Shown one piece after another: positions 47,694 to 57,744 of a DNA stretch of 64,000 nt. The stretch lies in NCBI RefSeq assembly GCF_905147045.1, contig NC_065890.1, forward strand, positions 2,790,001-2,854,000, written 5' to 3'. This DNA comes from Nymphalis io (taxonomy: Eukaryota; Arthropoda; Insecta; Lepidoptera; Nymphalidae). How positions within the stretch are numbered: the first letter of the stretch is position 1; each line of letters starts with the position of its first letter. Below the pieces are notes generated by a model. It saw nothing but the letters and a program-made list of their open reading frames with translations. It did not search any database and was not told the origin of the DNA. A program made the translations under genes and the position numbers.

Positions 47694-48217
47694 AGTGTTT
47701 TAAAATTTAATTTATATATTGCTCAATAGTCCGGAGATACAGTAAAATAAGTTAAGATATTTTGTTATAAGGATATGTCGCGCTGTATATTCGATGGATA
47801 GTCATCTTTAACTCATAACTTCATTGTTTTGGAGTGTTGCCTCTAACGTTACAATACGGAGTGTTGATTAATCTGGTCCTTCTTAGGAATACTATTTATA
47901 GATACAATATCAATTAACCTTTCTCCTTCATCGTTCTGATTCCGTCTTTCGTTAAGCGTCTTTGTTTACATTGTGAATTAGCGTTTTACTATCTTATTTT
48001 GTTAAATTTACATAATGTTATTGTGATTGATCTTATTGTTTAACTTGAGAGATTGATTAATCTCATTTTAATATATTTCATTCAATATGACATTTTTTAC
48101 TTACGTTGTAAAAAAATATATTTGTTTTTAAAATTCAATTATATATTTTCGGTTTCACGGGTATTGTCCAAAGCAAGTTAATGAAAACCTGGAGTAAATA
48201 ATAATTATTAATATAGA

Positions 48218-48358
48218 ATGAGTATTGCGGCTTCTTCGCCGTCAGTCATTGCCAGAAGGAAGCCGTCCTTGAAAATGACGAAGATGTCAGGGACTCTCGC
48301 AAAATATGGCTCTATCGCTGCAAAAACTGTTGTTTCATTAAAATGCGAAAAGCACTGA
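48218..48358 (+). CDS. Small 46-codon ORF of unknown nature
   Basis: Not recognised. Begins MSIAASSPSVIARRKPSLKM and ends SLKCEKH; basic, Ser-rich, with no membrane segment. It sits in a short GC-richer block within intron 1. A TGGCGCA/TGCGCCA hairpin follows near 48373-48395. It may be a retained exon, a small peptide gene or simply a conserved noncoding block. Confidence 0.2.
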   Translation: MSIAASSPSVIARRKPSLKMTKMSGTLAKYGSIAAKTVVSLKCEKH

Positions 48359-48399
48359 TGTACTGGTAATTCTTGGCGCATTCTTGCTGCGCCAGTATT

Positions 48400-49660
48400 T
48401 GTTGATTACATTTTGATCTACAGTGTATAAACACCCTTAAATACTGTAAAACTGTTTTCATCTTGTCTTTAGCTGTATTTGGTAACGTATAAAAGTATGG
48501 AAAACCACTAATTAAATCTTTTAATGTAATAAAAGTTCCAAATATATACGTAATTTATATTTTCAAACTCAAGATGTTATATTGAAGAGGTCTGTTTAAA
48601 TTTAGGGTCTTGGCAGCACGCGACGGTATGGACTTGGCGTAAGTTAATAATGAAAGCGATATTGTATAAGAAATATGTAAAAAAGTATTCGAAAACTAAA
48701 ACTTTAATAATTAAACTAAACATTAATTAAATTAGTTTATCTTTTTAGTTTAAAATATCTCTAACACCAATTATCTGAACATTTATTGTCATCAATTAAG
48801 GTTAACCTTTCAACACTAAGTATTATTACGGTAGACATCTACCGTCTACCGTCTTTTATTTTAGCGAGTGACAGATTATTATTAGCATTTACAAATTGAA
48901 CTAAATCTAAAAAAAAACCGTGTTGTCCTTATTGTGATCTACTTAACAATGAAGTAAGTATAAAATATAAAAATATTATCTGGCTATTTGATTTTATGGT
49001 TATTTTTTACGGTTAAAGATCATGTGCCGAGTTCTAATCCAACACCTCAATAAAATTAATTAGATTTTTTTACAAAATTCATGTTTTATAAAGCCATGTT
49101 TATACTGTGACAAAGAGTGCACTAGTTTTTCATACATTTAATAATACATACAGAATAATATAGTTTTTATGATTTAATTCAGATTACTTTATATTTACAA
49201 ATATATAAACTGTAAGCATTTGAACCAGAAGTGTAGCGACTGATAAATTAAAATTCAAAAATCGAACTAAATTAAAAATAACGAATCATCCTTAGTATCA
49301 AATGCTTTCTAAAGGAAACAATAGGTGCTATTAATATAACTTCACTTAAATTCTACAATTAAGATTTCTTTATTAATAGTAATTTTAAACAAACTGATCA
49401 GTAAGCATCATTTGTACCAAAACATAACACAGGAAGCAGTGATACAATTGGCGCTGCGAGCGACAAATTAGCGCTGCGCCCGCGCCGGACGCCGGTCATT
49501 GATTCTTGAACAGTGTTGGCGCCGTTTAGACCGCTTTGCTTTTAACATTTTTATTTCCTGAACCCCTGACTCGTGATACATCTATGATTCATAGATGAAT
49601 GAAGGTCAGTGTGTCAATTTTGTATGTTATGAGTCAATTGTACAAATTTTGTAGTTATAT
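48400..49660. other. Intron 1 stretch, no gene; GC-rich island near the end
   Basis: AT-rich apart from 49430-49620, which has GGCGCTGCGAGCGACAAATT and AGCGCTGCGCCCGCGCCGG. That island is repeat-free and a candidate regulatory element. Confidence 0.4.
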
Positions 49661-49662
49661 CT

Positions 49663-49835
49663 GCCATCTCGTATAGAAATTCTATCAAACTAATTATTAT
49701 GTAATTTATACATTTTTTTTAACAATGTAACAATTTAATTTGTTCCCGGTTCTTTTAAGTAGAAGGAAGTAGCACTTGACGATACAAAAGTACTTGTAGA
49801 AGTCTGTTTGAAAAAAAAAATTATTTTTGTATTAT
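49663..49835 (+). repeat. 173-bp direct duplication, copy 1
   Basis: Identical to 50156-50328 except one base (AACAATGTAAC against AACAAAGTAAC). It starts GCCATCTCGTATAGAAATTC and ends TTTTTGTATTAT. Confidence 0.95.
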
Positions 49836-50155
49836 ACCGTAATACCGTACCGTAACAGCCTGTGAATGTCCCACTGCTGGGCTAAAGGCCTCCTCTCCTC
49901 GTTTTGAGGAGAAGGTATTGGAGCTTATTCCACCACGCTGCTCCAATGCGGGTTGGTGGAATACACATGTGGCAGATTTCAGTGAAATTAGACACATGCA
50001 GGTTTCCTCACGATGTTTTCCTTCACCGTATAGCACGAGATGAATTATAATCACAAATTAAGCACATGAAAATTCAGTGGTGCTTGCCCGGGTTTGAACC
50101 CATTATCATCGGTTAAGATTCACGCGTTCGTACCACTGGGCCATCTCAGCTATCA
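49836..50155 (-). mobile_element. Family A SINE between two 173-bp duplicates
   Basis: The 320 bp between the duplicates are a nearly complete reverse-oriented SINE: a CCGTAATACCGTACCGTAAC tail, body, and head TACCACTGGGCCATCTCAGC. The B-box region GGGTTTGAACCC is intact. Confidence 0.92.
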
Positions 50156-50328
50156 GCCATCTCGTATAGAAATTCTATCAAACTAATTATTATGTAATTT
50201 ATACATTTTTTTTAACAAAGTAACAATTTAATTTGTTCCCGGTTCTTTTAAGTAGAAGGAAGTAGCACTTGACGATACAAAAGTACTTGTAGAAGTCTGT
50301 TTGAAAAAAAAAATTATTTTTGTATTAT
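50156..50328 (+). repeat. 173-bp direct duplication, copy 2
   Basis: Second copy of 49663-49835 with one mismatch. It begins directly after the SINE head. Confidence 0.95.
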
Positions 50329-50329
50329 G

Positions 50330-51825
50330 AAAAATATAAATATATTAAATATTTTTATAGCTTTGTATTTTGCATTTGATTTCGATTAGAACGTAACATT
50401 TTTTTTACAGTTGTATAAGAAAGATTATTTACTTAAAAAAAATTTGTATTAGTTATACAAACCAGGCTTTAATACAATAATTAACCTAAATACTATTTCA
50501 GTTGAATTGAATCTCAATGAGATATTATTGTAATTTTTCATCAAAATTTATATAATCCATGATTTTATACAATCGTCACGGTTTTTAATTGTACACAAAA
50601 CTGACTGTATACAAAATCCATGTAACAACAATTAAATTGTTATTATAAAATCTTGTTCAATCCTGCTATTCAGTACTAATAATATTTTGTCTTATTGTGT
50701 AAGTTTTGCAACTTAAGGTAACATTGAAAAAATACTCCAAGAAAACATTTGAAATAAGTAATTATAGTAATTATTACAATAGTAACAATATCAATAAAAT
50801 TAATTTACTTAAAATATTATTTATACGATTGTACGACAAAGATTATATTGTATAAAAATATTATGTAAAAATGTATAAAAATACCAATAAACTGAATTCT
50901 TAAATTAAATGTATGTAACTATATTAATTATGATAGGGAGCGCTAGAAGGTCCCACATTACCTTGAATAGGTCCTAATATGATTTCTTGTTGAAGAATAA
51001 ACTTAAAAAGAAGAATAAAGTCAAACCCTGACATACTACCATAATTCTACATTAGTGACCCGAGTCCGCCGCGCTGGCGCCATCGAATCGCTCTCTTCCT
51101 CGAGGATGCAGCACTGATTGTCCTTGCTCTTATCATCCTTATCCTGTTTCGAAATGTCCGTCCGTTACTCGATTAATCTTTTATAAAATTTCTTAAGAAA
51201 AATAAAATTTCAGTTATATAACGACAATTCTTTTAATATTTTTTAAATCGAATGAATATTAAAATATTCTCAATACATGTAGGAACTTGTAAATGGTGAC
51301 ATGTAAATCTTTCATTGCTGTAGTAAGGCCTCGAATGTTTTCGAGACTTGGAGCTTATTCTATATAGATTTAGATAATATATACTAGATTTTGAAAATAA
51401 TTAATCATTATGTTTGAATTTGACAAAATTGAATACCTTTGACAGTATCCTATCAAATACACGGTATTACACGCAATTAGACGCGATAAAATGTAATTAA
51501 CTTGTCGGTTATCGTATGTCCGTAGCAGTGATTACATAAATGCGTCCCGATAATAATTATCTTTGAATTTTTTCGTGTATTGGTATTTATCGTTTTTATT
51601 TAAAATCAATAAAATGGAATATTTTTCCGCTTAGTGAAATACTTTTGTTTCAATCTAACTAGTTAAAACCAGATGTAACCGCTTCATATGATTTATGGTA
51701 CACTTTATTAGAAAAAATACGTATAATTTAACGTTTTCTTTTTATTTCAATTAAATCTTTTCAAATATTACACGAATATTAATTGTTAAACCAAGTTATA
51801 TTCAACGTACGTTAATTTATTTTTT
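50330..51825. other. Intron 1 stretch with one GC-rich island
   Basis: AT-rich apart from 51050-51170. On the minus strand that island is open for about 43 codons (KQDKDDKSKDNQCCILEEES, then DSMAPARRTR). On the + strand it is open for about 43 codons with a hydrophobic run (ALIVLALIILILF). A family A relic may lie at 51305-51362. Confidence 0.35.
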
Positions 51826-51829
51826 ATAG

Positions 51830-51876
51830 AAAGACAGTCAAGCAAATGGTTAACTACCATTTGCTTGACTGTCTTT
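51830..51876. repeat. Perfect 21-bp hairpin
   Basis: The arms 51830-51850 and 51856-51876 are exact reverse complements around the loop TAACT. Confidence 0.95.
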
Positions 51877-51883
51877 ACCTGAC

Positions 51884-51916
51884 GGGTAACGGTTACTGAG
51901 TTAGTAACCGTTACCC
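51884..51916. repeat. Perfect 14-bp hairpin
   Basis: GGGTAACGGTTACT (51884-51897) and AGTAACCGTTACCC (51903-51916) enclose GAGTT. It follows the 21-bp hairpin after only 7 bp. Confidence 0.95.
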
Positions 51917-51941
51917 ATAACTTTCAAATTTTAACAAAATT

Positions 51942-52010
51942 TAACCATCCCTTACACCACCAATGCGCCACCGACCGTATGAACTAAATGTTATCACTCC
52001 TGTGGAAAAG
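51942..52010 (-). mobile_element. Family B fragment
   Basis: TTAACCATCCCTTACACCAC, CAATGCGCCACCGACC, ATGTTATCACTCCTGTGG: the middle of family B in reverse, diverged. Confidence 0.6.
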
Positions 52011-52687
52011 AGCAACTACTGAGTTTCTAGCCGGTTTTCGGTAGAATCTACGTTCCGAACTCTTAGTAGTTTTGACAATTAATTGAATACTGTAATATGT
52101 TGATCAAAAGTGCTTATAAGTGTCAATTTGAACTTTATACTTACTTACTTGCCATACAAAATATAATACCATTCATAATACAAAATAAAACACAGAAACT
52201 TTGTTTTTGTGTTTCTTCACTTTCGCGAGTATAATATCATTAAGGATTCAAGTAGGATTAAGTAGAAAAATGTTACGTGCAGATTATAAAAAATGTATAA
52301 TGATTTAATAATCTCAGCTTATCTTACGTTATCAAAAGTAGTAAAATATTTTGATAATAAATCGATCTTTTATTGAAAATTATCTGAGCTGAGTACAACG
52401 CTTCATATCACATTTATATATTCCACAAAATTATTTTTTTAGAATATTTACTAAGTAATTTATTAAACTGTGAAGTACAACAAGGCTTTTATATAGGTAT
52501 ATATTGTGAAATATGTATATAGGAAAAATAAAAGCAGCGCGCGGTATATTTAGTGCAAGTTGCTTCGTGCTTTGCACGGTTTTAGCGTCATTTACGCCAA
52601 AGATACTTTTGTACGCGCTATCAACAATATTTCCTCTGAACCTCTGAACTGAAATAGTAATAAGATCGATCTTATCACAAATACCTT

Positions 52688-52975
52688 TACTGGTGGTAAG
52701 GTTTTGTGCAAGCCCATCTGGATAGGTACCACCCGCTCATCAGATATTCTACCGCAAAACAGCAGTACTTGTTATTGTTTTGTACCGGTGTGAAGGGTGA
52801 TTGAGCCAGTCTGATTACAGGCACAAGGGACATAACATCTTAGTTCCCAAGGTTGGTGGCGCATTGGCGATGTAAACGATGGTTAACATTTCTTACATTG
52901 CCAATGTCTATGGGCGTTAGTGACCACTTACCATCAGATGGCCCATATGCTCGTCCACCAACATATACTATATAT
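52688..52975 (+). mobile_element. Family B retroposon
   Basis: TACTGGTGGTAAGGTTTTGT to ACCACTTACCATCAGATGG, CCCATATGCTCGTCC. The tail is AT-rich instead of pure poly(A). Confidence 0.9.
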
Positions 52976-52979
52976 ATTT

Positions 52980-53535
52980 TTTATCTAATACATTTCTAAA
53001 TTGCAAGCCTTCATTACTTTTCACACTTAATTAATATTTATCAGTAATATAGTTATTAGTTTTTCACAAAGGCCTCTTACCATCAGTAATCGGTGAGATC
53101 GTTTTAAGATGACATAAGATATGATAGATGGAGATAACATATAATAGTTTCTATATACTTATGTGTTGTAGCTCACGAGTAGGATACTTTATTACCAGTA
53201 AAAAAATAGCTTAATCCAAAAGCAAAACTGTATCCGTATACGTCCTTTTGGCATAAAAAACATTAATTTATTTTGTTACTTTTTAACAAGTGCATATGTC
53301 ATAAGTACTGATGATAATCAAGCTTGTAATCCATACGAAACAAGTTGTAATCTGCTAATCTCAAGTCCCACCCATATAAAATTGAGTGATTCACTGCTTT
53401 TAATTGTTGGATGAAAAATACGGAAGGGCGTATTACAGTAGCTTGTGTATATTTTAGGTTTAATTAATTGTCATTTGAATAAAGTTGATTCATTAAATAT
53501 TTTCGAGTGAACAATTCGATGCGAATGAGTGTATT
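52980..53535. other. Intron 1 stretch, no gene recognised
   Basis: AT-rich and unassigned. Confidence 0.5.
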
Positions 53536-53539
53536 CGAA

Positions 53540-53667
53540 ATCCTGCCACATGTGTATTCTACCAACCTGCATTGGAGCAGCGTGGTGGAATAAGCTCCAA
53601 ACCTTCTCCTCAAAAGGGAGAGGAGGTCTTAGCCCAGCAGTGGGACATTAACAGACTGTTACTGTTG
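53540..53667 (+). mobile_element. Family A SINE, 3' part
   Basis: CCTGCCACATGTGTATTCTA to GACATTAACAGACTGTTACT. Head missing. Confidence 0.85.
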
Positions 53668-53955
53668 AGTGTATAGGCTAAGCGCAAGTTTTGGTAACTT
53701 GTGCTTAAGGACTGGAACGACCAGTAGGGGTCCACGAGGATTTTAAGCAAAGGTCACATATTCTGATCTCTAAACTCTGGCTCTCAAAAACCATAAGAGC
53801 CATTTTTAGATGTTAAGGTAAACATTATAGAAATATTGGATAGTAATTTAAGTCTTAGTTATTATTATTATTAGTTCCTTATCTACAGTGGAGTAGCAAG
53901 GTAAGGAAAGTTCTAAATCCTTTTCCTTAAGTTAAGAAAACGTCATCATCATATC

Positions 53956-54254
53956 TACTGGTGGTAGGGCTTTGTGCAAGCTCGTCTGGGTAGGTACCAC
54001 CCACTCATCAAATATTCTACCGCAAAACAGCAATACTTGATATTGTTGTGTTCCGGTTTGAAGGGTGAGTGAGCCAGTGTAATTACAGGCACAAGGGACA
54101 TAAAATCTTAGTTCCCAAGGTTGGTGGCGCATTGGATATGTAAGCGATGGTTGACATTTCTTACAATGCTAATGTCTAAGAGCGTTGGTGACCACTTACC
54201 ATCAGGTGGCCCATATGCTCGTCCGCCTTCCTATTCTATAAAAAAAAAAAAAAA
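53956..54254 (+). mobile_element. Family B retroposon just before exon 2
   Basis: Full-length copy (TACTGGTGGTAGGGCTTTGT to ACCACTTACCATCAGGTGG and a 14-A tail). It ends about 53 bp before the exon 2 splice acceptor and is on the same strand as the gene. The reading frame stays open from 54121 through the element and through exon 2. Confidence 0.92.
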
Positions 54255-54307
54255 CATGTTACTTATTAATCAAGCATATATTTATACAGTTGGTTTTTTG
54301 TTCTCAG

Positions 54308-54427
54308 GAGTATCAGCTAGCGAGGCGCTTAGAAACGGTCTATGCCAGTCACTGTGGTCGCCGGTGACGCGCCACGAGCCCCGCGTTGCTTCTCCGCCGC
54401 AACAAATAGACAGCTATCCGATCAGAG
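54308..54427 (+). CDS. sens: senseless/Gfi1-type zinc-finger factor, exon 2
   Basis: Internal coding exon of 120 bp encoding residues 45-84 plus one base of codon 85. It lies between a TTTTTTGTTCTCAG acceptor and an AGAG/GTAAGA donor, phase 1 at both ends. The peptide starts GVSASEALRNG, runs through SLWSPVTRHEPR and ends in a Ser-Pro-rich QQIDSYPIRG segment. No folded domain is evident; it is the disordered linker expected N-terminal to the fingers in this family. Composition is clearly coding-like (GC-rich, no stop) inside AT-rich intron. The length is divisible by three with symmetric phases, so skipping it would keep the reading frame. A family B retroposon ends only about 53 bp upstream of the acceptor. 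Placement in this gene is inferred from phase and position. Confidence 0.8.
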
Positions 54428-54489
54428 GTAAGACAACATACCAACATATTTTTTGGCTATCTAATAGAAAGATTCATAAGCAATAAAAT

Positions 54490-57130
54490 ATATTAAAACT
54501 GCCAAATCCACACCCATCGGCGACCAAAGGCTTCGATATTTAATATAAAATCTCATAAGCACGTAGACCCTCACTGAATTTCCAATAACATTGGGCGTCA
54601 AATCCCACGGCTTCAGATTTGGGCTGACATATCTTATCAGACCGACAGCGCGTATCGCTCGGCAAAATTACGTTTGTTTTATGACTCTGATTTGCCGGCG
54701 GCAGCGACAAAGCTGATACCGATATGAATATCGACAGTTTAAACGTTCGTGTTATGATGGTTGTAATTCATATATCGAACACAAATTTTGATATCGATGA
54801 TAAGGGGATCGTTGACAAAAAAATTAAGTATTTTCGAACTGAGAAACATGCGACCAATTTAAATAGTACATAACTAACAGGATATTGGTGTAAGAATTCA
54901 TTACAATTTAAATGATTACGATTCTTTTCTAAAATCACAAGTTTATTTTAATTGTTCATTGTCGCGAGTAAATGCGAAAAAAGAATGCAAATATATTTTG
55001 GGTAATTTGATACAAAATTCCACCTAGAAAGTAATAATGTCGTCAAAACAAAATATTAGCTTTATTTGCTGACTCTCCTCTGCCCTCGTCTTGGCACGTT
55101 GTAAATCGGATTTGGACATGTGTACCCTTGTAAGCAAACATTAGTATACAAGATAACGTTGCGTCGTGTTTGAAATGTATGGATTGTCTAACATTATGAC
55201 CGTTTCGGAGAATTAGTTCTATTTTACTTTTCACTCCAATAAAATGCACAAATATTAATTTGTATTTTATTTTAAATGGTAACAATATATTATCATATTA
55301 TGCATGTATATTTTCTCAAAATGATTCTATTCCACCCCTCAAACGAGTGTCAATTTGAATGAAATTAGCCTGCATATCTGATATTTTACAAGCCCAGTCC
55401 TGAAGCACTTTAAACATAAGGTGACCACAATGCTCGATCAATCAAATGTTGTCCATTCGTGCACGCCAAGTCCCGTCAATATTTGCCAAGTGGCTACAAC
55501 GTCACGACATCGCCCCACAATTTTATTTGCCCTGTTATTCACGTTTCTGTTTGGCCAAGTGTGGCCAAGTCGGCAAAGTTACATTATCCTCTTGTTTAAA
55601 GTTCGCGTGACTTAGCGCTATGACAATTGAATTCTGTGTGCCTCATGAATTGTTGAGGGTTTCGTGATTGTTCCGGCATACTGTCACTTCTTGGAACCTT
55701 GGCTTACTTATCGCAATTAAAATTACTTTTGTCATTTACAACGACTTTGAAAAGCTGAGTTGGTGAAAAGCAGAGACGTGTAGTTACATGATAGTTGTTT
55801 ATTAATTATCTTTCATCTTGGCATATATCATTGTAGAGGAAGTGATTTTGACGCTTATATACATATATAAAAACAGTTCAAGTTCGAATTAATCTGACAC
55901 ATATAAATTTTATATCCTAAAGTTACGCACACTATAATATTATAGAATCTGTTCCTAAACTTTATATAACATTGTTGGTTTTAAATGTTTGGTTAAGGTA
56001 TAGTTAATATTTCATATGTCTATGGGTGGTGGTGATAACTTACTATTAGGTCTATTTGCAAGTACGATATTATAAAGAAAATGTACAACAATGTAAACAT
56101 ACGTTGAAAAACTCATTAACACCAAAACCTTGTTAAGTGATGATAATCACAAATCTAGGCGCACGCTTAACGATTATTGAGGCAGAATTTAATCTCAAAG
56201 ACGCCGCGAGCGACATTTCGTCAATGTTTACAAACAAACAGACTTAAATCTACCATTGAATACATAATTACAATTCCAAATTCAACCTTATGACGCAGTC
56301 ATTACGACATGTGAATTAATGTTTGATGGAATCATTAAATTGTTTAGTGTTACAAACATGAACCGTGCTATTGTTTCAGCAAATAATTCGTGGAAACATT
56401 GGAGAGAAATCGGGGCGCACACAAAGGTGCCGCCGAGATAGTGTAGGCACCACGACCTCTGATTAAATCTTATCATACTAATATTATAAATGTGAAAGTT
56501 TTTATTTGTCGCGTCGTTACGTCAAAACAGCTAAATTGAAATTTTGGCACAGAGATAGATTATGTCATGATAGGATGTATAAATAATACTTATTTAAACG
56601 CAAATTATGAATTTTCACTAAAACTTAATGTACCCTTGAATTTGACAATAATAACTTAAACAAAAACCAATCTAGTTTAGTATCAAAGTAACATAATAAA
56701 ACCATATTTTATCACAGATAAATAATTTTAATTAAATTAGGAAAAACGACATTTATAAAAAAATAATATCCAAAAGAGTTTAAAATTTATTTTAAAACCA
56801 AAAAAAGTGCAAATATCGACAGCATCGATTTTAGGATTTAATAATATCAGTGACGTACCATTTGCTGACAAAGCCAGAACTCAGGGCGTGACCGTAATCC
56901 CGCACTCCATATCACTTGAAGATCGTCTGATGTCGCCGCTAAGACCTGATTTATCTTACATATCACCAAAACTGCTGTCAATGCAAATACTTGTCTTACT
57001 GATGTAGGAGATTGAGATTAGTGACGTATTGTGTGACGCATATTTTTTGAGATATAATAGAAAAGATTTGAAAGGTGACAACTTCAATCAAATTAATCTA
57101 AAGACTATATTTATGGATTTCAATATCTGC
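54490..57130. other. Intron 2 stretch, no gene recognised
   Basis: 54500-54740 is repeat-free and GC-richer (GCCGGCGGCAGCGACAAAGC), a possible regulatory island. 56465-56560 resembles the start of a Helitron-like repeat (ATACTAATATTATAAATGTG). The rest is unassigned. Confidence 0.4.
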
Positions 57131-57136
57131 TTCATT

Positions 57137-57293
57137 CATACTAATATTATAAAGCTGAATAGTTTGTTTGTAGAAAGATATTATGTAACCTTTGTCTGTT
57201 CGTCCATTTACTGCGGAAGGTTATATATTATATTATAATGTCACGGAGGGGAACCGTTTCGTTTAAAGCGAGTGAAACTGTGATGAGCAGCTA
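57137..57293 (+). mobile_element. Helitron-like non-autonomous element
   Basis: Starts CATACTAATATTATAAAG, contains TTCGTCCATTTACTGCGGAA and ends GATGAGCAGCTAGT. This matches the layout of small lepidopteran Helitron-like repeats, which lack target duplications. Family identity is from memory. Confidence 0.6.
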
Positions 57294-57324
57294 GTATTGT
57301 ATATTATTAATTACTGCTTCGTTA

Positions 57325-57740
57325 GTCATATAAGGCCGCAGATCTCGAGGTCTTCACTGGTGGTAGGGCTTTGTCCAAGCTCGTCTGGGTAGGTACCACC
57401 CACTCATCTGATATTCTACCGCAAAACAGCAGTATTATGGTATACTATGGTATTGTTGTGTTCCGGTTTGAAGCGTAATTGAAAGAGTCAGTGTAATTAC
57501 AGGCACAAGAGACATAAAATCTTAGGTCCCAAGGTTGGTGGCGTATTGGCTATGTAAGCTATGGTTAACATTCCTTACAATGCCAATGTCTAAGGACTTT
57601 GGTGACCACTTACCATTAGGTGGTGGATATGCTCGTCCGCTATCCTATTCTATATAAAAAAGGTCTTCGTTTCAAACCCCAGGTCGAGTCAATAAAATGT
57701 CATTGAATTTTTCAGTCAGTTGACTTCTTCACGTAATTTA
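57325..57740 (+). mobile_element. Family D-like head split by family B
   Basis: ATAAGGCCGCAGATCTCGAG (57333 onward) continues after the insertion with GTTTCAAACCCCAGGTCGAG near 57672. Together they recreate a tRNA-like head with B box, in + orientation. Confidence 0.65.
57355..57662 (+). mobile_element. Family B retroposon with TSD
   Basis: Begins CTTCACTGGTGGTAGGGC and ends TATATAAAAAAGGTCTTC. AGGTCTTC on both sides is the probable target duplication. It contains a small internal duplication (TATGGTATACTATGGTATTG). Inserted into the family D-like head. Confidence 0.9.
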
Positions 57741-57744
57741 TAAG

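Larger units (their letters stand above)
31824..54307 (+). other. Intron 1 of the senseless-type gene
   Basis: A 22,484-bp phase-1 intron from GTGGGT to TTCTCAG. It contains family A and B retroposons, a LINE 3' end, a MITE, a transposon-like HTH exon, hairpins, and repeat-free GC-richer islands near 41.4-41.6, 42.0-42.1, 45.3-45.5, 46.7-47.0, 48.2-48.4, 49.4-49.6 and 51.05-51.17 kb. These islands are the best places to look for enhancers. A GT donor and AG acceptor are visible; the pairing is inferred from phase. Confidence 0.7.

Noticed and set aside
48373..48395. microRNA precursor
   Set aside because: The stem is only 7-8 bp, too short for a miRNA hairpin.
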